Assembly: GCA_951813625.1 (NCBI GenBank)
Contig: CATOTS010000042.1
Coordinates: forward strand, 62,001-126,000
DNA length: 64,000 nt
Direction: 5' to 3'
Origin: an uncultured Caldilineaceae bacterium
GTDB taxonomy: Bacteria; Chloroflexota; Anaerolineae; Caldilineales; Caldilineaceae
The translations under genes and the position numbers were made by a program. The notes under the pieces are model-generated. The model had not been told where the DNA came from and ran no database searches. It saw only the letters and a list, made by a program, of their open reading frames with translations. Below, in pieces: positions 37,424 through 47,153 of this stretch (position 1 is the first letter of the stretch; each line of letters begins with the position of its first letter).

Positions 37424-37645
37424 CGATTCCACCTCCTTTAGACGAACCCGATCTATGCTCCCGTCAAGACCGGCGACGGGCTCCCCGCATGGTCGGGCCC
37501 CTGCTGACAGCGCCGGCGGACCGGCGGGCGCGACGTTGCTTGTTCGAGCCGGGTGAAGCAACTGCAAGTGAAAATCTGAATTGATTCCCCGTTTACAGCG
37601 TTGTTCTGCACGGGCGGTTCCTCGCATTGGGGAATCGCGCGATTC

Positions 37646-37675
37646 CTGACTCTTTCACATACACGGTGTTATACT
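37646..37675 (+). promoter_or_regulatory. Promoter candidate for the membrane glycosyltransferase
   Basis: CTGACT at 37646-37651 (five of six to TTGACT, four of six to TTGACA), an 18-nt spacer, and TATACT at 37670-37675. It lies about 43 bp before the preferred start at 37718. Confidence 0.45.
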
Positions 37676-37717
37676 GTTCAACTGGGCTATGCATTCGGAT
37701 CCCATGACAGGAAGCGG

Positions 37718-40222
37718 ATGAGAAACAGTTCTGTGGCCAAGCCAGGCACTGAAGAGAAGCGAATGCTGTCTGACAGTCTTCGGCTCTTTGGAAGGCAGGT
37801 CGATGTAACCAGTCACATTGATGCCTGGCTTGCCATCGCCTTGTTCGCGATCAGTCTCTCTACATACTCTGTTCACTGGGTCGCGCGACTGTCGGACATT
37901 CATATCGATGCCTCCCAGCTTGGACTGCACGCGCACGATCTCTTACAAAAGAATATCTTGCCCTTCTACGCCTATCATCTCTTTGCGCCAAGTCCCCTGA
38001 TCATCTACCTGCAGGCTCTCGCATTTGCTGTATTTGGATACAGCATCTCCGTTCTGCAAGGCGTCACAATTGTGGCCGGCTCCCTGACCGCTCCGGCAGT
38101 CTACTTGACCTCTCGCTGGCTCTTTGCAGATCAGGGCATAGTTTTTGCTCGCAGAGCAGGACTGATTGCAGCCCTGGGTCTGGCGCTTTCAACTCTATTT
38201 GCTTCGCGCGCCCACCTGGGAACTACCCCCGCTCTGTTGCCTGTAATGGTAATGCTTGCGGTAGCATTGCTGTGGCGTGGTTTTCGAAGTGGAAGCAGGC
38301 TGGACTTTGTTCTGGCCGGCTTTTTGGTTGGAGTAGGCCAATATGCCTATCTCGTCGCGCGCCTCATTCCTCTCGCTCTGGCCATTGCATGCGCCGGCGC
38401 TGTTTTGGCCAACCGCCAGCTGCTGGCGCACTGGCGCAAGGTGCTATGGGCCGCGGCCGCTTCCGCCCTTGTCACTCTGCCCCAATTGTCACTGTTTGCC
38501 GCCTATCCCTATACATTTTTCGCTCGCTTCACCGAGGCGCAAAGGACGGCTGGGGGTAGTCTGGTTTTTGAGCTGCCCGATCCTGCCGCCGTTATTGCTG
38601 CAAAACTGATGGTCCTGCTCGCGACCTTGTGCAGCCCCTGGTACGAAGGGTTCCCTGGCGGGTTCAGAGCGATTCTTACACCCGTCCTTGTGGTTGGATT
38701 GGCAGTAGGGATAGCTGTCGTCATCCGCCAGAGGCGGGACGGACAACTGTTCGCGTTTGTGATGATGGCGCTGATGCTGTTGCCCGACCTACTGACGTAC
38801 GAATGGGAAGATCATGCAGCTATCGATTTTTCGCGACTGCTACAAGGTCTTCCTTACATCTATATTCTGGCCGGTTTGGGAGCCGCAACAGTTTGGGCCT
38901 GGTTGGAAAGTAGAACGCGATTCCCTCCTTGGACGGGTTACTTCGTTTTGCCGCTGGTGCTGGTTTTCGGCCTTTTTCGACAGTGGGACTACGCCACGCG
39001 AGTGCAATCGAATATATTGTCTACACTTGGATCCGGTGCCGTATACAGGACGGTCACAGAGTTTATCGGCAATCATCTTGACACGCCGGTATTATTGCCT
39101 ACCGACCATTACGCCGACCCACGGCTGGCTTTCGCGCTCACAGAACAGTTCCCGCAGCGACAAAGCGGGGAGGAAGAGACTTTGCGTGAGGGGGAGAGAG
39201 TCACAGTCATCCTGCCAGACCCCAGTTGGTCAATCGAAAAAGGGCTGCCTGAGAGATGGGTCTTGCTCAAAGAGGGCACAGCTCATTTCTTTCCGCCAAT
39301 GCCTGAAATCATTGATTTGCTGAATGGGAAGGAAACGACAATCCTGACGAAAACAGGTGTCCCGGCGGCCAAAGCCCTTGAGGCGCGCTGGCAAGGCGGT
39401 ACTCCGTCATACATCCCCTTGCAGGCTCTGTCATATGTCAACCATTTGGAACTGGTCGGATTTCGAAGCAACGAGCTTGAACGTGGATCGGACCTCACTG
39501 TAACCCTTTTCTTGCGGCCGGTGAAGAAGATTGAGAGAGATGTCGAGCTCGTCCTGGAACTCTACAACCGCACTCGGAATGAGACTGTCATTTCCAAACG
39601 GGACTGGCCCCTGAGAGGCGTCTATCGCATTCGCGCCTGGCAGCCTGAGCAGATAATGCCGCTGAGCTATTCACTTGCAGTTCGCCCCAACCTCCCTGGC
39701 GGCCAGTACCAGCTGCAAGTTGGCCTCGTTGACCAGCTTTCTCGCCAACGGATTCTTCTGGCCAGCGGTCAACCAGCGGCTGTTGTCAGTACATTTGAGG
39801 TCCCGGAAGACAGGCGTGTGCCGCAGATTCCTGCAGACATCAACTATGGAAATCTCATCAGCCTTGAAGGCTATACGTTGAGCCCGACCGGCGAAGGCCT
39901 CGAGTTGACCTTCTTCTGGCGCGCGATAGAGAGCCCCGACTCGGACTACACCTTGTTTGTTCATGTCGTCAATTCAAATGATCAGATAGTTGCTCAGCAG
40001 GATGGAGAACCCTATTTCGGCCGCTACCCAACTTCGCTTTGGTCGTCGAACGATCTCTTCGTCGTTGAGCGGTTTTTCCCCGCTGTTCCCGCTGGCGAGT
40101 ACCGGGTCTTCATCGGATGGTATACGCATCGGGAGGGTGGCTGGGAACGACTGTCGACGGTCGCGCGTGAGGGGATGCCCGCGACCGACCATCTCATGTT
40201 GGACACGATTACGTTGCCGTAG
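37718..40222 (+). CDS. Large membrane glycosyltransferase-like protein (PMT/ArnT type)
   Basis: A protein of about 834 residues from ATG 37718. The N-terminal half has roughly ten hydrophobic helices separated by short loops, for example AWLAIALFAISLSTYSVHW, SAALVTLPQLSLFAAYP and YFVLPLVLVFGLFRQWD. An acidic motif in the first outer loop, LSDIHIDASQLGLHAHDLL, resembles the catalytic Asp region of GT-C enzymes of the PMT_2/ArnT type, which use lipid-linked sugars. The C-terminal half is soluble and beta-rich, with two similar segments (YVNHLELVGFRSNELERGS and ISLEGYTLSPTGEGLELTF) that look like a repeated extracellular domain. The gene has visibly lower GC and different codon use than its neighbours. 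A specific acceptor cannot be named. Confidence 0.7.
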   Translation: MRNSSVAKPGTEEKRMLSDSLRLFGRQVDVTSHIDAWLAIALFAISLSTYSVHWVARLSDIHIDASQLGLHAHDLLQKNILPFYAYHLFAPSPLIIYLQALAFAVFGYSISVLQGVTIVAGSLTAPAVYLTSRWLFADQGIVFARRAGLIAALGLALSTLFASRAHLGTTPALLPVMVMLAVALLWRGFRSGSRLDFVLAGFLVGVGQYAYLVARLIPLALAIACAGAVLANRQLLAHWRKVLWAAAASALVTLPQLSLFAAYPYTFFARFTEAQRTAGGSLVFELPDPAAVIAAKLMVLLATLCSPWYEGFPGGFRAILTPVLVVGLAVGIAVVIRQRRDGQLFAFVMMALMLLPDLLTYEWEDHAAIDFSRLLQGLPYIYILAGLGAATVWAWLESRTRFPPWTGYFVLPLVLVFGLFRQWDYATRVQSNILSTLGSGAVYRTVTEFIGNHLDTPVLLPTDHYADPRLAFALTEQFPQRQSGEEETLREGERVTVILPDPSWSIEKGLPERWVLLKEGTAHFFPPMPEIIDLLNGKETTILTKTGVPAAKALEARWQGGTPSYIPLQALSYVNHLELVGFRSNELERGSDLTVTLFLRPVKKIERDVELVLELYNRTRNETVISKRDWPLRGVYRIRAWQPEQIMPLSYSLAVRPNLPGGQYQLQVGLVDQLSRQRILLASGQPAAVVSTFEVPEDRRVPQIPADINYGNLISLEGYTLSPTGEGLELTFFWRAIESPDSDYTLFVHVVNSNDQIVAQQDGEPYFGRYPTSLWSSNDLFVVERFFPAVPAGEYRVFIGWYTHREGGWERLSTVAREGMPATDHLMLDTITLP

Positions 40223-40377
40223 GACTGGTTGCGGCAGGCGAATAGACAAGGCGCTGCGCATCACAATACTGGGTAGACAGATGCCCTGACGGCGGGCTGG
40301 TGCGAAAGGCGTCCCGGCCCCGTCTGCACTATGGAAAAGGAAGCTCGAACTCAAAAGAGGAAGTGAACACGCGGACC

Positions 40378-41463
40378 ATGTCCAATTCAGCCCGAATCGC
40401 CGTCATCGGAACCGGATGGTGGGCCACGACCGCACATATACCCGCCCTGCAGGCCAATCCGGGCGCCAACCTCGTCGCACTCTCTGATATGCGTTCCGAC
40501 GCGCTGGAGAATGCGGCGCGGCACTATGGCGTTGACAAGACATATACCGACTACCACGCCATGCTGGAGCAGGAGCAACTGGACGGCGTCGTGATCGCGG
40601 TCTGGCACGCCGCCCATTACGAGGTGGCGCGCGCCTGCCTCGAACATGGCCTGCACGTGCTGCTGGAAAAGCCGATGGTCTTGACCGCCGCGCACGGCCG
40701 CCACCTGACCGAGCTCAGCCGCGAACGTGGTTGCCAGTTGATTATCGGTTACCCGTGGAACTACAACCCCCATGTGCTGCGGGCAAAGGAGGCGCTCAGC
40801 TCGGGACGGCTGGGCGAGATTCGTTATATCAACAACATGTTCGCCTCCTGCGTCATCGATCTCTACCGCGGCGATGACAATGTCCACGGCGACCTGTACC
40901 AATACCCGGTCACCGGACCTGGCGACGTCTACAGCGACCCGGAGCGCTCGGGCGGCGGCCAGGGCCATCTGCAGGTGACCCATTCGGCCGCGCTGATGCT
41001 GCATCTGACCGGCCTGAAGCCGGTCAGCGTGCTGGCGTTGATGGACAACCTCGACACGCGCGTGGATGTCGTCGACGCGATGATTGTGCAGATGGACAAC
41101 GGCGCGCTGGCCAATGTCGGCAGCACGGGCACGCTCCATGCGCACGGCCCGGAACAGGAGCTGGTGGTGCAGGTCTACTGTGACCGCGGCTGGGTCGACG
41201 TCAACATCAGCCGGGAAAGCTGTACGATCTACTATGCAGGCGGTTCGGCGGAGGCGCTGCCGCCCCTGACAGAGGGGCAGAGTTACCAGGCGTCGGCGCC
41301 GGCGGACAACCTGGTCGATGTCATCGTTCGCGGCGCGCCCAGCATGTCGCCGCCGGAGACCGGCTGGCGTACCGTCGAGCTTCTCGACGCGGCCTACCGC
41401 TCCGCCGCCGACGGGGGGCGCAGGGTACCAGTCAGCTCTCTGTACGCAGTTTCCGCCGGTTGA
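40378..41463 (+). CDS. Gfo/Idh/MocA family oxidoreductase
   Basis: A 361-residue NAD(P)-dependent sugar or inositol dehydrogenase-like protein. The Rossmann motif GTGWWA is at residues 11-16, EKP at 97-99 marks the conserved lysine, and NYNPHVLRAKEAL leads into the C-terminal substrate domain. The last part (YCDRGWVDVNISRESCTIYY) has the family's open beta sheet. I start at ATG 40378; an in-frame GTG at 40363 lies too near the AGAGGAAG site. It precedes the M55 peptidase-like gene by 75 bp on the same strand and may be co-transcribed with it. The natural substrate is unknown. Confidence 0.85.
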   Translation: MSNSARIAVIGTGWWATTAHIPALQANPGANLVALSDMRSDALENAARHYGVDKTYTDYHAMLEQEQLDGVVIAVWHAAHYEVARACLEHGLHVLLEKPMVLTAAHGRHLTELSRERGCQLIIGYPWNYNPHVLRAKEALSSGRLGEIRYINNMFASCVIDLYRGDDNVHGDLYQYPVTGPGDVYSDPERSGGGQGHLQVTHSAALMLHLTGLKPVSVLALMDNLDTRVDVVDAMIVQMDNGALANVGSTGTLHAHGPEQELVVQVYCDRGWVDVNISRESCTIYYAGGSAEALPPLTEGQSYQASAPADNLVDVIVRGAPSMSPPETGWRTVELLDAAYRSAADGGRRVPVSSLYAVSAG

Positions 41464-41538
41464 CAGCGGCTGAATCAAGAAGGAAGAGGTTAGCTGGCCT
41501 CTTTTCACCTGCCGCAGCTTGATAAAGGAGCGACGGGC

Positions 41539-42333
41539 ATGAAGGTCTTTATGGTAACCGATATGGAGGGCGTGGCCGGGGTCGTCTCCTTCACAGACCA
41601 GTCCTATCCCGATGGGCGCTACTACGATGCCGGCAAACGGCTGGTGACCGGCGAGGTCAACGCCGCGGTAGACGGTCTACTGGAGGCCGGCGTGGAGGAG
41701 GTGCTCGTCTGGGAAGGCCACGGGGCCGGCGGCATCGACTTCGAGGCGCTGCATCCCGAGGCGCTCCTGCTGCATGGCCGACCTTCCCCGCCCTGGAGCC
41801 GCTTGCAGGAGGTGATTCTGCGTTACGATGCCTTTGTCATCGTCGGCCAACATGCGATGGCCGGCGTCGTCACTAGCAACCAGAACCACACCCAGGACAG
41901 CCGCACGGTGGACGCTTACCGGCTCAACGGCAAGCTGATTGGCGAGATTGGGCAGCTTGCCCTCTTCATGGGCGGACTGGGCCTGCCGCTGCTCTTTCTC
42001 AGCGGTGAACGCGACGCCTGCAGCGAGGCTGAGGAACTCGTGCCGGAAATTACGACGGTGGCGGTGAAGGAGGGGTTGGGGCGCGGTTCCGCCATCTCGC
42101 TCTCCGCGCAGGCAGCGCGGCAGCGCATCCGCGAGGGGACCGCCGCAGCCATCGCACGGCATCGCCAGAAGCCGGTTGCGGCCCTGGTCTGGCCCGGCCC
42201 CTATCTGTTGGAGAAACGCTTTTTCCACACCGACAGGGCCGACGCGGAGATGAACAAGGCGGGCGCCGAACGGGTGGATGCGCAGGGCGTACGCTTCCGC
42301 AGCGACAACATCCTCGACATCGTCTACCGATGA
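41539..42333 (+). CDS. M55 family D-aminopeptidase-like protein
   Basis: A 264-residue homologue of DppA, a zinc D-aminopeptidase that releases D-alanine from D-Ala-D-Ala and related peptides. Residues expected as metal ligands are all present: D8 and E10 in VTDMEGVAG, H61 in WEGHGAG, H105 in GQHAMAG, and E136 in KLIGEIG. The catalytic-site histidine lies in NHT (residues 116-118). The ATG follows AAGGAGCGACGGGC. D-amino-acid peptide recycling fits the nearby creatininase-family and M20 enzymes, but the genes are on different strands. The assignment to family is firm; the substrate is inference. Confidence 0.9.
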   Translation: MKVFMVTDMEGVAGVVSFTDQSYPDGRYYDAGKRLVTGEVNAAVDGLLEAGVEEVLVWEGHGAGGIDFEALHPEALLLHGRPSPPWSRLQEVILRYDAFVIVGQHAMAGVVTSNQNHTQDSRTVDAYRLNGKLIGEIGQLALFMGGLGLPLLFLSGERDACSEAEELVPEITTVAVKEGLGRGSAISLSAQAARQRIREGTAAAIARHRQKPVAALVWPGPYLLEKRFFHTDRADAEMNKAGAERVDAQGVRFRSDNILDIVYR

Positions 42334-42444
42334 GCGGCAGTGGCTAGTGGCCGGTTACTTCATCAGGTGCCGTTGACGTTGCGCCTCAGCCGGATGAGGA
42401 CAGCGGCAAAAGAACAAGGATGCCCTCGATCGTCGACCTGCTTC

Positions 42445-43113
42445 CTACGACAGGCTCCACGTGTTCGCATAGGCCACTAGACTCAGTTTGCGGGCAACCG
42501 ACAAAGAGGCGCCGTTCAACCACGATGTACTGTAAAGCGGAATGCGGCCAGACGCGCGCACAGCCAGTGCCCACGCAGCAGCAACGTGCGGGCCGAGCCC
42601 GCGTCCGCGGAACGCCGCTGCCGTCTCCAGCCCTGCTTCCGCCGCCGCATCGGAACGGCGGGCACAGAAGCAGACGCTCACGGCGTGTCCATCCTCCACC
42701 ACCGCCACAACAGGCGACCGCCCCTCAATTTCGGCAGACGTCCAACCGGGAAAGTTTCGCGCAAGCAACTGTAAAGGTCCCACGAGTACCGTGGCAGGGG
42801 GCGGGGCGATCTCCTCGGGGAAGGTGAAGGCCGGCCCTGCATAGAGTTCGCCTCCTGCCAGGGCCCTGTACCGCTCCGCGTGCACAGGATCCGTCCGGAG
42901 GTCTGCAGCCGGCGGCTCCGCGCGGGCGAGACGCTCAAGCTCATCGGCTAGTTCCTGCGGAAGGTCCGCCCGCACAGCCCAGACGCAGCTCGACGTTCCT
43001 CGAATAAGCGCGAACATCGGTCCTGGCATTGGCGCCGGCTCCCGCGTCGAGCGGATACGTCCGTCGCCATCGAACAGAAACATAGTCTGCAGATGCAGAG
43101 CTGGCGTACTCAC
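42445..43113 (-). CDS. GNAT family N-acetyltransferase
   Basis: A 222-residue protein. The C-terminal half carries a GNAT fold: VVAVVEDGHAVSVCFCARR, then the acetyl-CoA loop in AAFRGRGLGPHVAAAWALAV (motif A, R/Q-x-x-G-x-G/A), then a late strand YSTSWLNGASLSVARKL. The N-terminal half (about 110 residues) is Leu-rich and acidic and looks like the specificity region seen in similar bacterial proteins. It runs on the minus strand and ends near the M55 gene in convergent orientation; the enolase-superfamily gene lies 16 bp upstream and is likely in the same transcript. The acceptor is not known. Confidence 0.8.
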   Translation of the reverse strand: MSTPALHLQTMFLFDGDGRIRSTREPAPMPGPMFALIRGTSSCVWAVRADLPQELADELERLARAEPPAADLRTDPVHAERYRALAGGELYAGPAFTFPEEIAPPPATVLVGPLQLLARNFPGWTSAEIEGRSPVVAVVEDGHAVSVCFCARRSDAAAEAGLETAAAFRGRGLGPHVAAAWALAVRASGRIPLYSTSWLNGASLSVARKLSLVAYANTWSLS

Positions 43114-43129
43114 AGTACAGAGTGAATCC

Positions 43130-44491
43130 TCAATACAGTCCAGGCCCCATTTCCGCGGGCAGGGTCAACCGGCCTTCTTCGACTCGAAAATAGGCCGGGT
43201 ACGCGGCCTGTTCCTGCGGTCGCGCCAGGGGCATGAACTGTCGGTAGTTGCCCTCGAAACAGTCGACATTCAGATGGAGGTGGGCGCAGAAGTTGGCGCT
43301 GTGGACGAGCGCAAGGCCGGGGTTGGTCAGATCCTGCAGCGTGAGATAGAGCCGGTGATGGCGGCCCCAGCAGTAGGCCAGCAGCGAGTGGGTATGTCCC
43401 TTGCAGGTCTTCACCGCCAGCCCGGACCAGCCCAGGCGGCGGATCCATTCGAGGTTGTCGAGGTTGTCCAGGCTTTCATCGACGATGACGGGCGCGCGGG
43501 CGGCCACAGCGTGGAGGGTAGTCGTGTAGGAGCCCAGATCGCGCGGCGTGGGCTGCTCGATATAGTCCAGCGCCGCCAGCGCCTGCGGCCTTTCGGCCGC
43601 CACCCTGTCCAGCATTTCGAGCATCATATCCGGCTCGCGGCAGCCCTCGTTGGGGTCAACTGAGAGGCGGGGACCGCCACGCACGCCCGCGGCATCCATG
43701 GCCATGGATGCCGCGAGATGTACTTCTATCAGGCGTTCGGCGTCCTCGGCCGGCGACTGCCCGCGCAGCTTGAGCTTAAAGCTGCGCAGCCGGTCGCGCT
43801 CGATCCAGGTCGTCAGGTCGGCGGGGAGGTCAGCCGCCTGGGGCGCGGCGTCGGCCGGGGTGAGCGCGTCGGTAAAACCGACCACGTGTTGGACGGCCAG
43901 CGCGCGCCGCCTGGGGGCGAGGTAGTCCGCCGGGTAGCGGCCGGCAAAGTCGGCGCCGAGGTTGGCTCCCAGGTCGCGGTTCAGGTAGTCTGCCGTGTAT
44001 GCCGCGTACAGGGAGGCCGGCGATTTCTGTGAGCGCAGACCCGCGCCCCAGGCGTCGTGAACCGCTGCGTCGAAGGGCGCCATGCAGTTGAGCACGGCCA
44101 GCCGCGGCATCGGCGTCCGTTGCAGAAGAGGTTCTTCGCCTGCCAGCCGGTCAGCCAACTCGACCGCGGCCCGCTCCAACCTGATGCCCTTTTCGATTGG
44201 GTCTTCGAACGTATCGTCCCGCAACCAGGCGGCGATGTCCCTGCACAGGCGGCGCATCAGCCGGTCCTTCTCCTCGTGGGTCAGCTCCGGCGCGGGGAAG
44301 GCCCACACGTCGGAGAGCAGGATCGCGCCCACGCCCTGTAGGCCCGCGCCGGCGCGCGTGCGCGCCTGTAGCGTGACGGTCACATAGGTGATAACTTCGA
44401 TCACACCTTTGCTGAGGTGTAGGGGGACGCTCAGGCGTTCATCGTCGAAGGCGACCTCGACCGTTTCCACGCGGATGTCGGTTGTTTTCAT
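43130..44491 (-). CDS. Enolase-superfamily (mandelate racemase/muconate lactonizing) enzyme
   Basis: A 453-residue protein of the enolase superfamily, which abstracts a proton next to a carboxylate. The N-terminal capping domain covers about residues 1-140. The barrel carries the active-site layout: SFKLKLRG with the catalytic lysine pair, SVDPNEG with a metal-ligand Asp, LDYIEQPTPRDLG with Glu, and VIVDESLDNLDNL with Asp, ending in AVKTCKGHTHSLL with a late Lys. It appears catalytically intact. The length is above the usual 360-400 because of N-terminal additions. It is divergent to the creatininase-family gene (142 bp between) and probably co-transcribed with the GNAT gene. Which acid sugar or amino-acid derivative it acts on cannot be read. 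Confidence 0.85.
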   Translation of the reverse strand: MKTTDIRVETVEVAFDDERLSVPLHLSKGVIEVITYVTVTLQARTRAGAGLQGVGAILLSDVWAFPAPELTHEEKDRLMRRLCRDIAAWLRDDTFEDPIEKGIRLERAAVELADRLAGEEPLLQRTPMPRLAVLNCMAPFDAAVHDAWGAGLRSQKSPASLYAAYTADYLNRDLGANLGADFAGRYPADYLAPRRRALAVQHVVGFTDALTPADAAPQAADLPADLTTWIERDRLRSFKLKLRGQSPAEDAERLIEVHLAASMAMDAAGVRGGPRLSVDPNEGCREPDMMLEMLDRVAAERPQALAALDYIEQPTPRDLGSYTTTLHAVAARAPVIVDESLDNLDNLEWIRRLGWSGLAVKTCKGHTHSLLAYCWGRHHRLYLTLQDLTNPGLALVHSANFCAHLHLNVDCFEGNYRQFMPLARPQEQAAYPAYFRVEEGRLTLPAEMGPGLY

Positions 44492-44633
44492 CTTTTTCGT
44501 TCCAGTTCTACGATTGTGGTGATTGGTTTATAGTAGCCGGTAACAGGCAGCGGCGGCCAGTCGCTGCTTTCCGCTGACCTGTACCGGCCGCGAAACAGAA
44601 TCCACAGACCACTGCAGTTCGGAGAATGGAATC

Positions 44634-45338
44634 ATGCAAGAGCAACATGTCTTCATCGGCGATCTCACGCGGCGCGAATTTCGCGAAGCGCTGGCAGACG
44701 GAAAGTTTCAGACGGCGATCATTCCCACCGGCAGCATCGAGCAGCATCTTGAACATCTGGCGATGGAGCACGACATCCGCATGGCCACGCATGTCGCTGA
44801 ACAGGTGGCGCGCCAGCTATATCCGCAGGTCATCGTCACGCTGCCGATAAGGGCCGGCATCTCCGAGCACCACATGATGCACCAGGGCACGGTCTCGGCC
44901 AAACCGGGCCCGTGGCTCAGCGTAATCTTCGACGCGGTCGAAAGCCTGGTGCGCCACGGCATCAATAATGTTCTGGTCCTGAACGGGCACGGCGGCAACG
45001 AGGCGCCGGTCAACGGCATCATCGGTCAGTGGCACCTCTATTTCAGGGCGCAGGCGCCGCAGGCCAATGTGCAGTTCCACTCCTACTGGGATCTGAGCCG
45101 GCCGGAAGCCGAGAAGCTGTGCAAGACGGGTGTGCCGGGCCATGCTCAGGAGTACGAGACCGCGATGGCGCTGGCGGTCAGTCCGCACAACGTGCGCCTG
45201 GACGCGATGCAGGACCAGGAAGACAGATCGCCGCTGGGCGCGAGCGCGGAACAGGGGCAGAAGCTGGTTGACGCGGCCGTGAATGCGACACGGCGCTATG
45301 TCGAAGAGATGATTGACGGCCAGCATCGCCCTTTCTAG
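44634..45338 (+). CDS. Creatininase family amidohydrolase
   Basis: A 234-residue member of the creatininase family (cyclic amide hydrolases, including creatininase and MftE-like enzymes). Metal-binding and catalytic motifs are visible: IIPTGSIEQHLEHLAMEHD with Glu and His, GISEHHMMHQGT, NGHGGN at residues 117-122, and GHAQEYETAMAL with the late Glu. No signal peptide is seen, so it is cytoplasmic. The ATG at 44634 follows GGAGAATGGAATC. It is divergent to the enolase-superfamily gene and convergent to the M20 peptidase gene. The family is clear but the substrate is not. Confidence 0.88.
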   Translation: MQEQHVFIGDLTRREFREALADGKFQTAIIPTGSIEQHLEHLAMEHDIRMATHVAEQVARQLYPQVIVTLPIRAGISEHHMMHQGTVSAKPGPWLSVIFDAVESLVRHGINNVLVLNGHGGNEAPVNGIIGQWHLYFRAQAPQANVQFHSYWDLSRPEAEKLCKTGVPGHAQEYETAMALAVSPHNVRLDAMQDQEDRSPLGASAEQGQKLVDAAVNATRRYVEEMIDGQHRPF

Positions 45339-45393
45339 CGTTTAACCGCGGTGCAACGCGGTCGGCGGCCAGCAACTGCGCGGGCAGCTGCTT

Positions 45394-46623
45394 TCACTTT
45401 CTGCTGCCGTTCAAACCACAGTAGGCGGCCGCCGAGAGCGCATAGACCTGCGCGGCCTGTTCCAGCCGCGAAAGCGACACCCACTCGCCGTCCGAATGGG
45501 CCGTTTCGTTGGAGGGGCCGTAGTAGAAGGAGGGCACGCCGCCCAGGTTGACGAAGAGGTTGGCGTCGCCGACGATGCGTTTGCCGGTGACCGCGGATTC
45601 GTCCCCGTGTACGAAGCGGTGGGCCTGCGCGACCGCCTGCACCGCGGGATCCTCGGCGGGCGTTTCGAACGGTTCGCGCTCGTGGTCCATGCTTACCTCC
45701 AGCTCGAGCTGACCCGCCTCGGCGATGGGCGCGGCCAGGTCGCGTAACTCGGCCAGGACCTCCTCCGCGCGGGCGCGCGGCCCCCAGCGCACCGTGCCGG
45801 TCAGGCGGCACTGTACGGGCGTGCGGTTGAAGTAGTCGCCCGCTTCCACTGTCCCCAGATCGATACGCTCGGTCCCTGCCAAGGGGTGCGACGCGCCCGC
45901 GTCCAGCTCCTCCTGGTAGGCTGTAATACGCTGGATCAGATCGCCGACGAAGCGGATCGGGTTCTCCTCGAAAGGCACGTAGGTGGTATGCGTCCCCCCG
46001 CGCGGGGATGTCAACTCGATTGTGAAAACCATGGTGCCCATGCTCATCACCCACAGCTCATTCCAGCCTTCGCCGATCAGGATCCTGTCTCCCCCGACGC
46101 GCCCGCTCTTGTAGTCCTCGACCAAGGCTAGGGGTCCGTCCTTGCCGGCCTCCGGCTGCTCGTGGCCGACGATCGCCGCGAGCCACAGGTCGCCGTTCAG
46201 AGTGATGCCGGCCGTTTTCAGCGCGCGCAGCGCGCCGAGCTTTGCCGCCATTGCCCCCTTCATGTCGGTTGACCCGCGCCCGTAGAGACGGTCCCCCTCG
46301 CGGCGGCAGGGTACACAGTCGCCGATCGGGATCGTGTCCAGGTGGCCGTTGAGCATCAGGCTGGGGCCGTTGCCGCTGCCGGGCAGGCGGGCGTACAGGT
46401 TGTAGCGGCCTTCGCTCACCTCGCGCCGGTCAACAGCGAAACCGAGTTTGTCCAGTTGCACCGCGTAGTAGCGGCAGACTTCGGCCTCCTGCAAGGTGAC
46501 ACTGGGGATCTCCACCAGCGCATGGGCCATTTGGGCGATCCACTCGCCATCGATCGCGTCTTTGAGCGCTGTCCACTGATCCTGCTTCTGTTCCATCTGC
46601 ATCCTCGATTTCTTTATCTGCAT
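45394..46623 (-). CDS. M20 family metallopeptidase/deacylase (ArgE/DapE type)
   Basis: A 409-residue zinc hydrolase. Metal-site motifs are GHLDT at residues 93-97, GRGSTDMKG at 115-123, and a catalytic-glutamate segment GHEQPEAG at 153-160 where many relatives have DEE. The lid domain (residues about 200-310) and the C-terminal VPSFYYGPSNETAHSDGEWV, with the last metal-ligand His, follow. The nearest types are ArgE, DapE and carboxypeptidase G2-like enzymes that cleave N-acyl amino acids or dipeptides. The first ATG (46623) is followed by a short duplicated stretch, so one of two internal ATGs could be the true start. Confidence 0.88.
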   Translation of the reverse strand: MQIKKSRMQMEQKQDQWTALKDAIDGEWIAQMAHALVEIPSVTLQEAEVCRYYAVQLDKLGFAVDRREVSEGRYNLYARLPGSGNGPSLMLNGHLDTIPIGDCVPCRREGDRLYGRGSTDMKGAMAAKLGALRALKTAGITLNGDLWLAAIVGHEQPEAGKDGPLALVEDYKSGRVGGDRILIGEGWNELWVMSMGTMVFTIELTSPRGGTHTTYVPFEENPIRFVGDLIQRITAYQEELDAGASHPLAGTERIDLGTVEAGDYFNRTPVQCRLTGTVRWGPRARAEEVLAELRDLAAPIAEAGQLELEVSMDHEREPFETPAEDPAVQAVAQAHRFVHGDESAVTGKRIVGDANLFVNLGGVPSFYYGPSNETAHSDGEWVSLSRLEQAAQVYALSAAAYCGLNGSRK

Positions 46624-47153
46624 CCTCGAATTCCTATTCCGCGTCCTTGTGCGGATTCGGCCATCTTAGCACGGTCCGAATGACACGCAAACGGCGCAGT
46701 GTGAGTCAAATTTTTTCAGACGCAGCCTGCGGGCTCTGCCGCGCACCGCCGCGGCTTACGGGTCGACACGCCTCACCGCCGTCTTCATCTCTGAAACACC
46801 ATAATCGGGAAAGAAAAGTACCGAAATAGGTATGGTTCAACGAGACATAGTGTTAAAATTCAACTATTTTATTTCAGCACAGTTTTTGCAGCCGCCCTGC
46901 AGACGGAGCCGCGGGCTGTTCATTCATACCCCTGAAGCATGCAGAAAGGGCGAGGAAGTCGCTGATGCTTCTTTGCCTGCAAATAGGTCCTATTCTGGAC
47001 AGTTTCTCAGAGGAAGGAACCGTCAGTTCGCGCTTGCGAACTGTATTGCAAGTGTAACCAGCGGTCGGTCGGCCGCATTCTGGCCACTCATCAGGATGGA
47101 TGCGCTGCTTCGGCATACCAATCCGAGGAACGAATCGCGAAGGAGCATGTAAG
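46624..47153. other. Intergenic region before the LRR protein gene
   Basis: About 530 bp without a convincing gene. The stretch 46795-46885 is A/T-rich compared with the rest of the window and is the likeliest place for a promoter for the LRR gene, but no clear -35/-10 pair is present. No RNA family is recognised. Confidence 0.5.
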
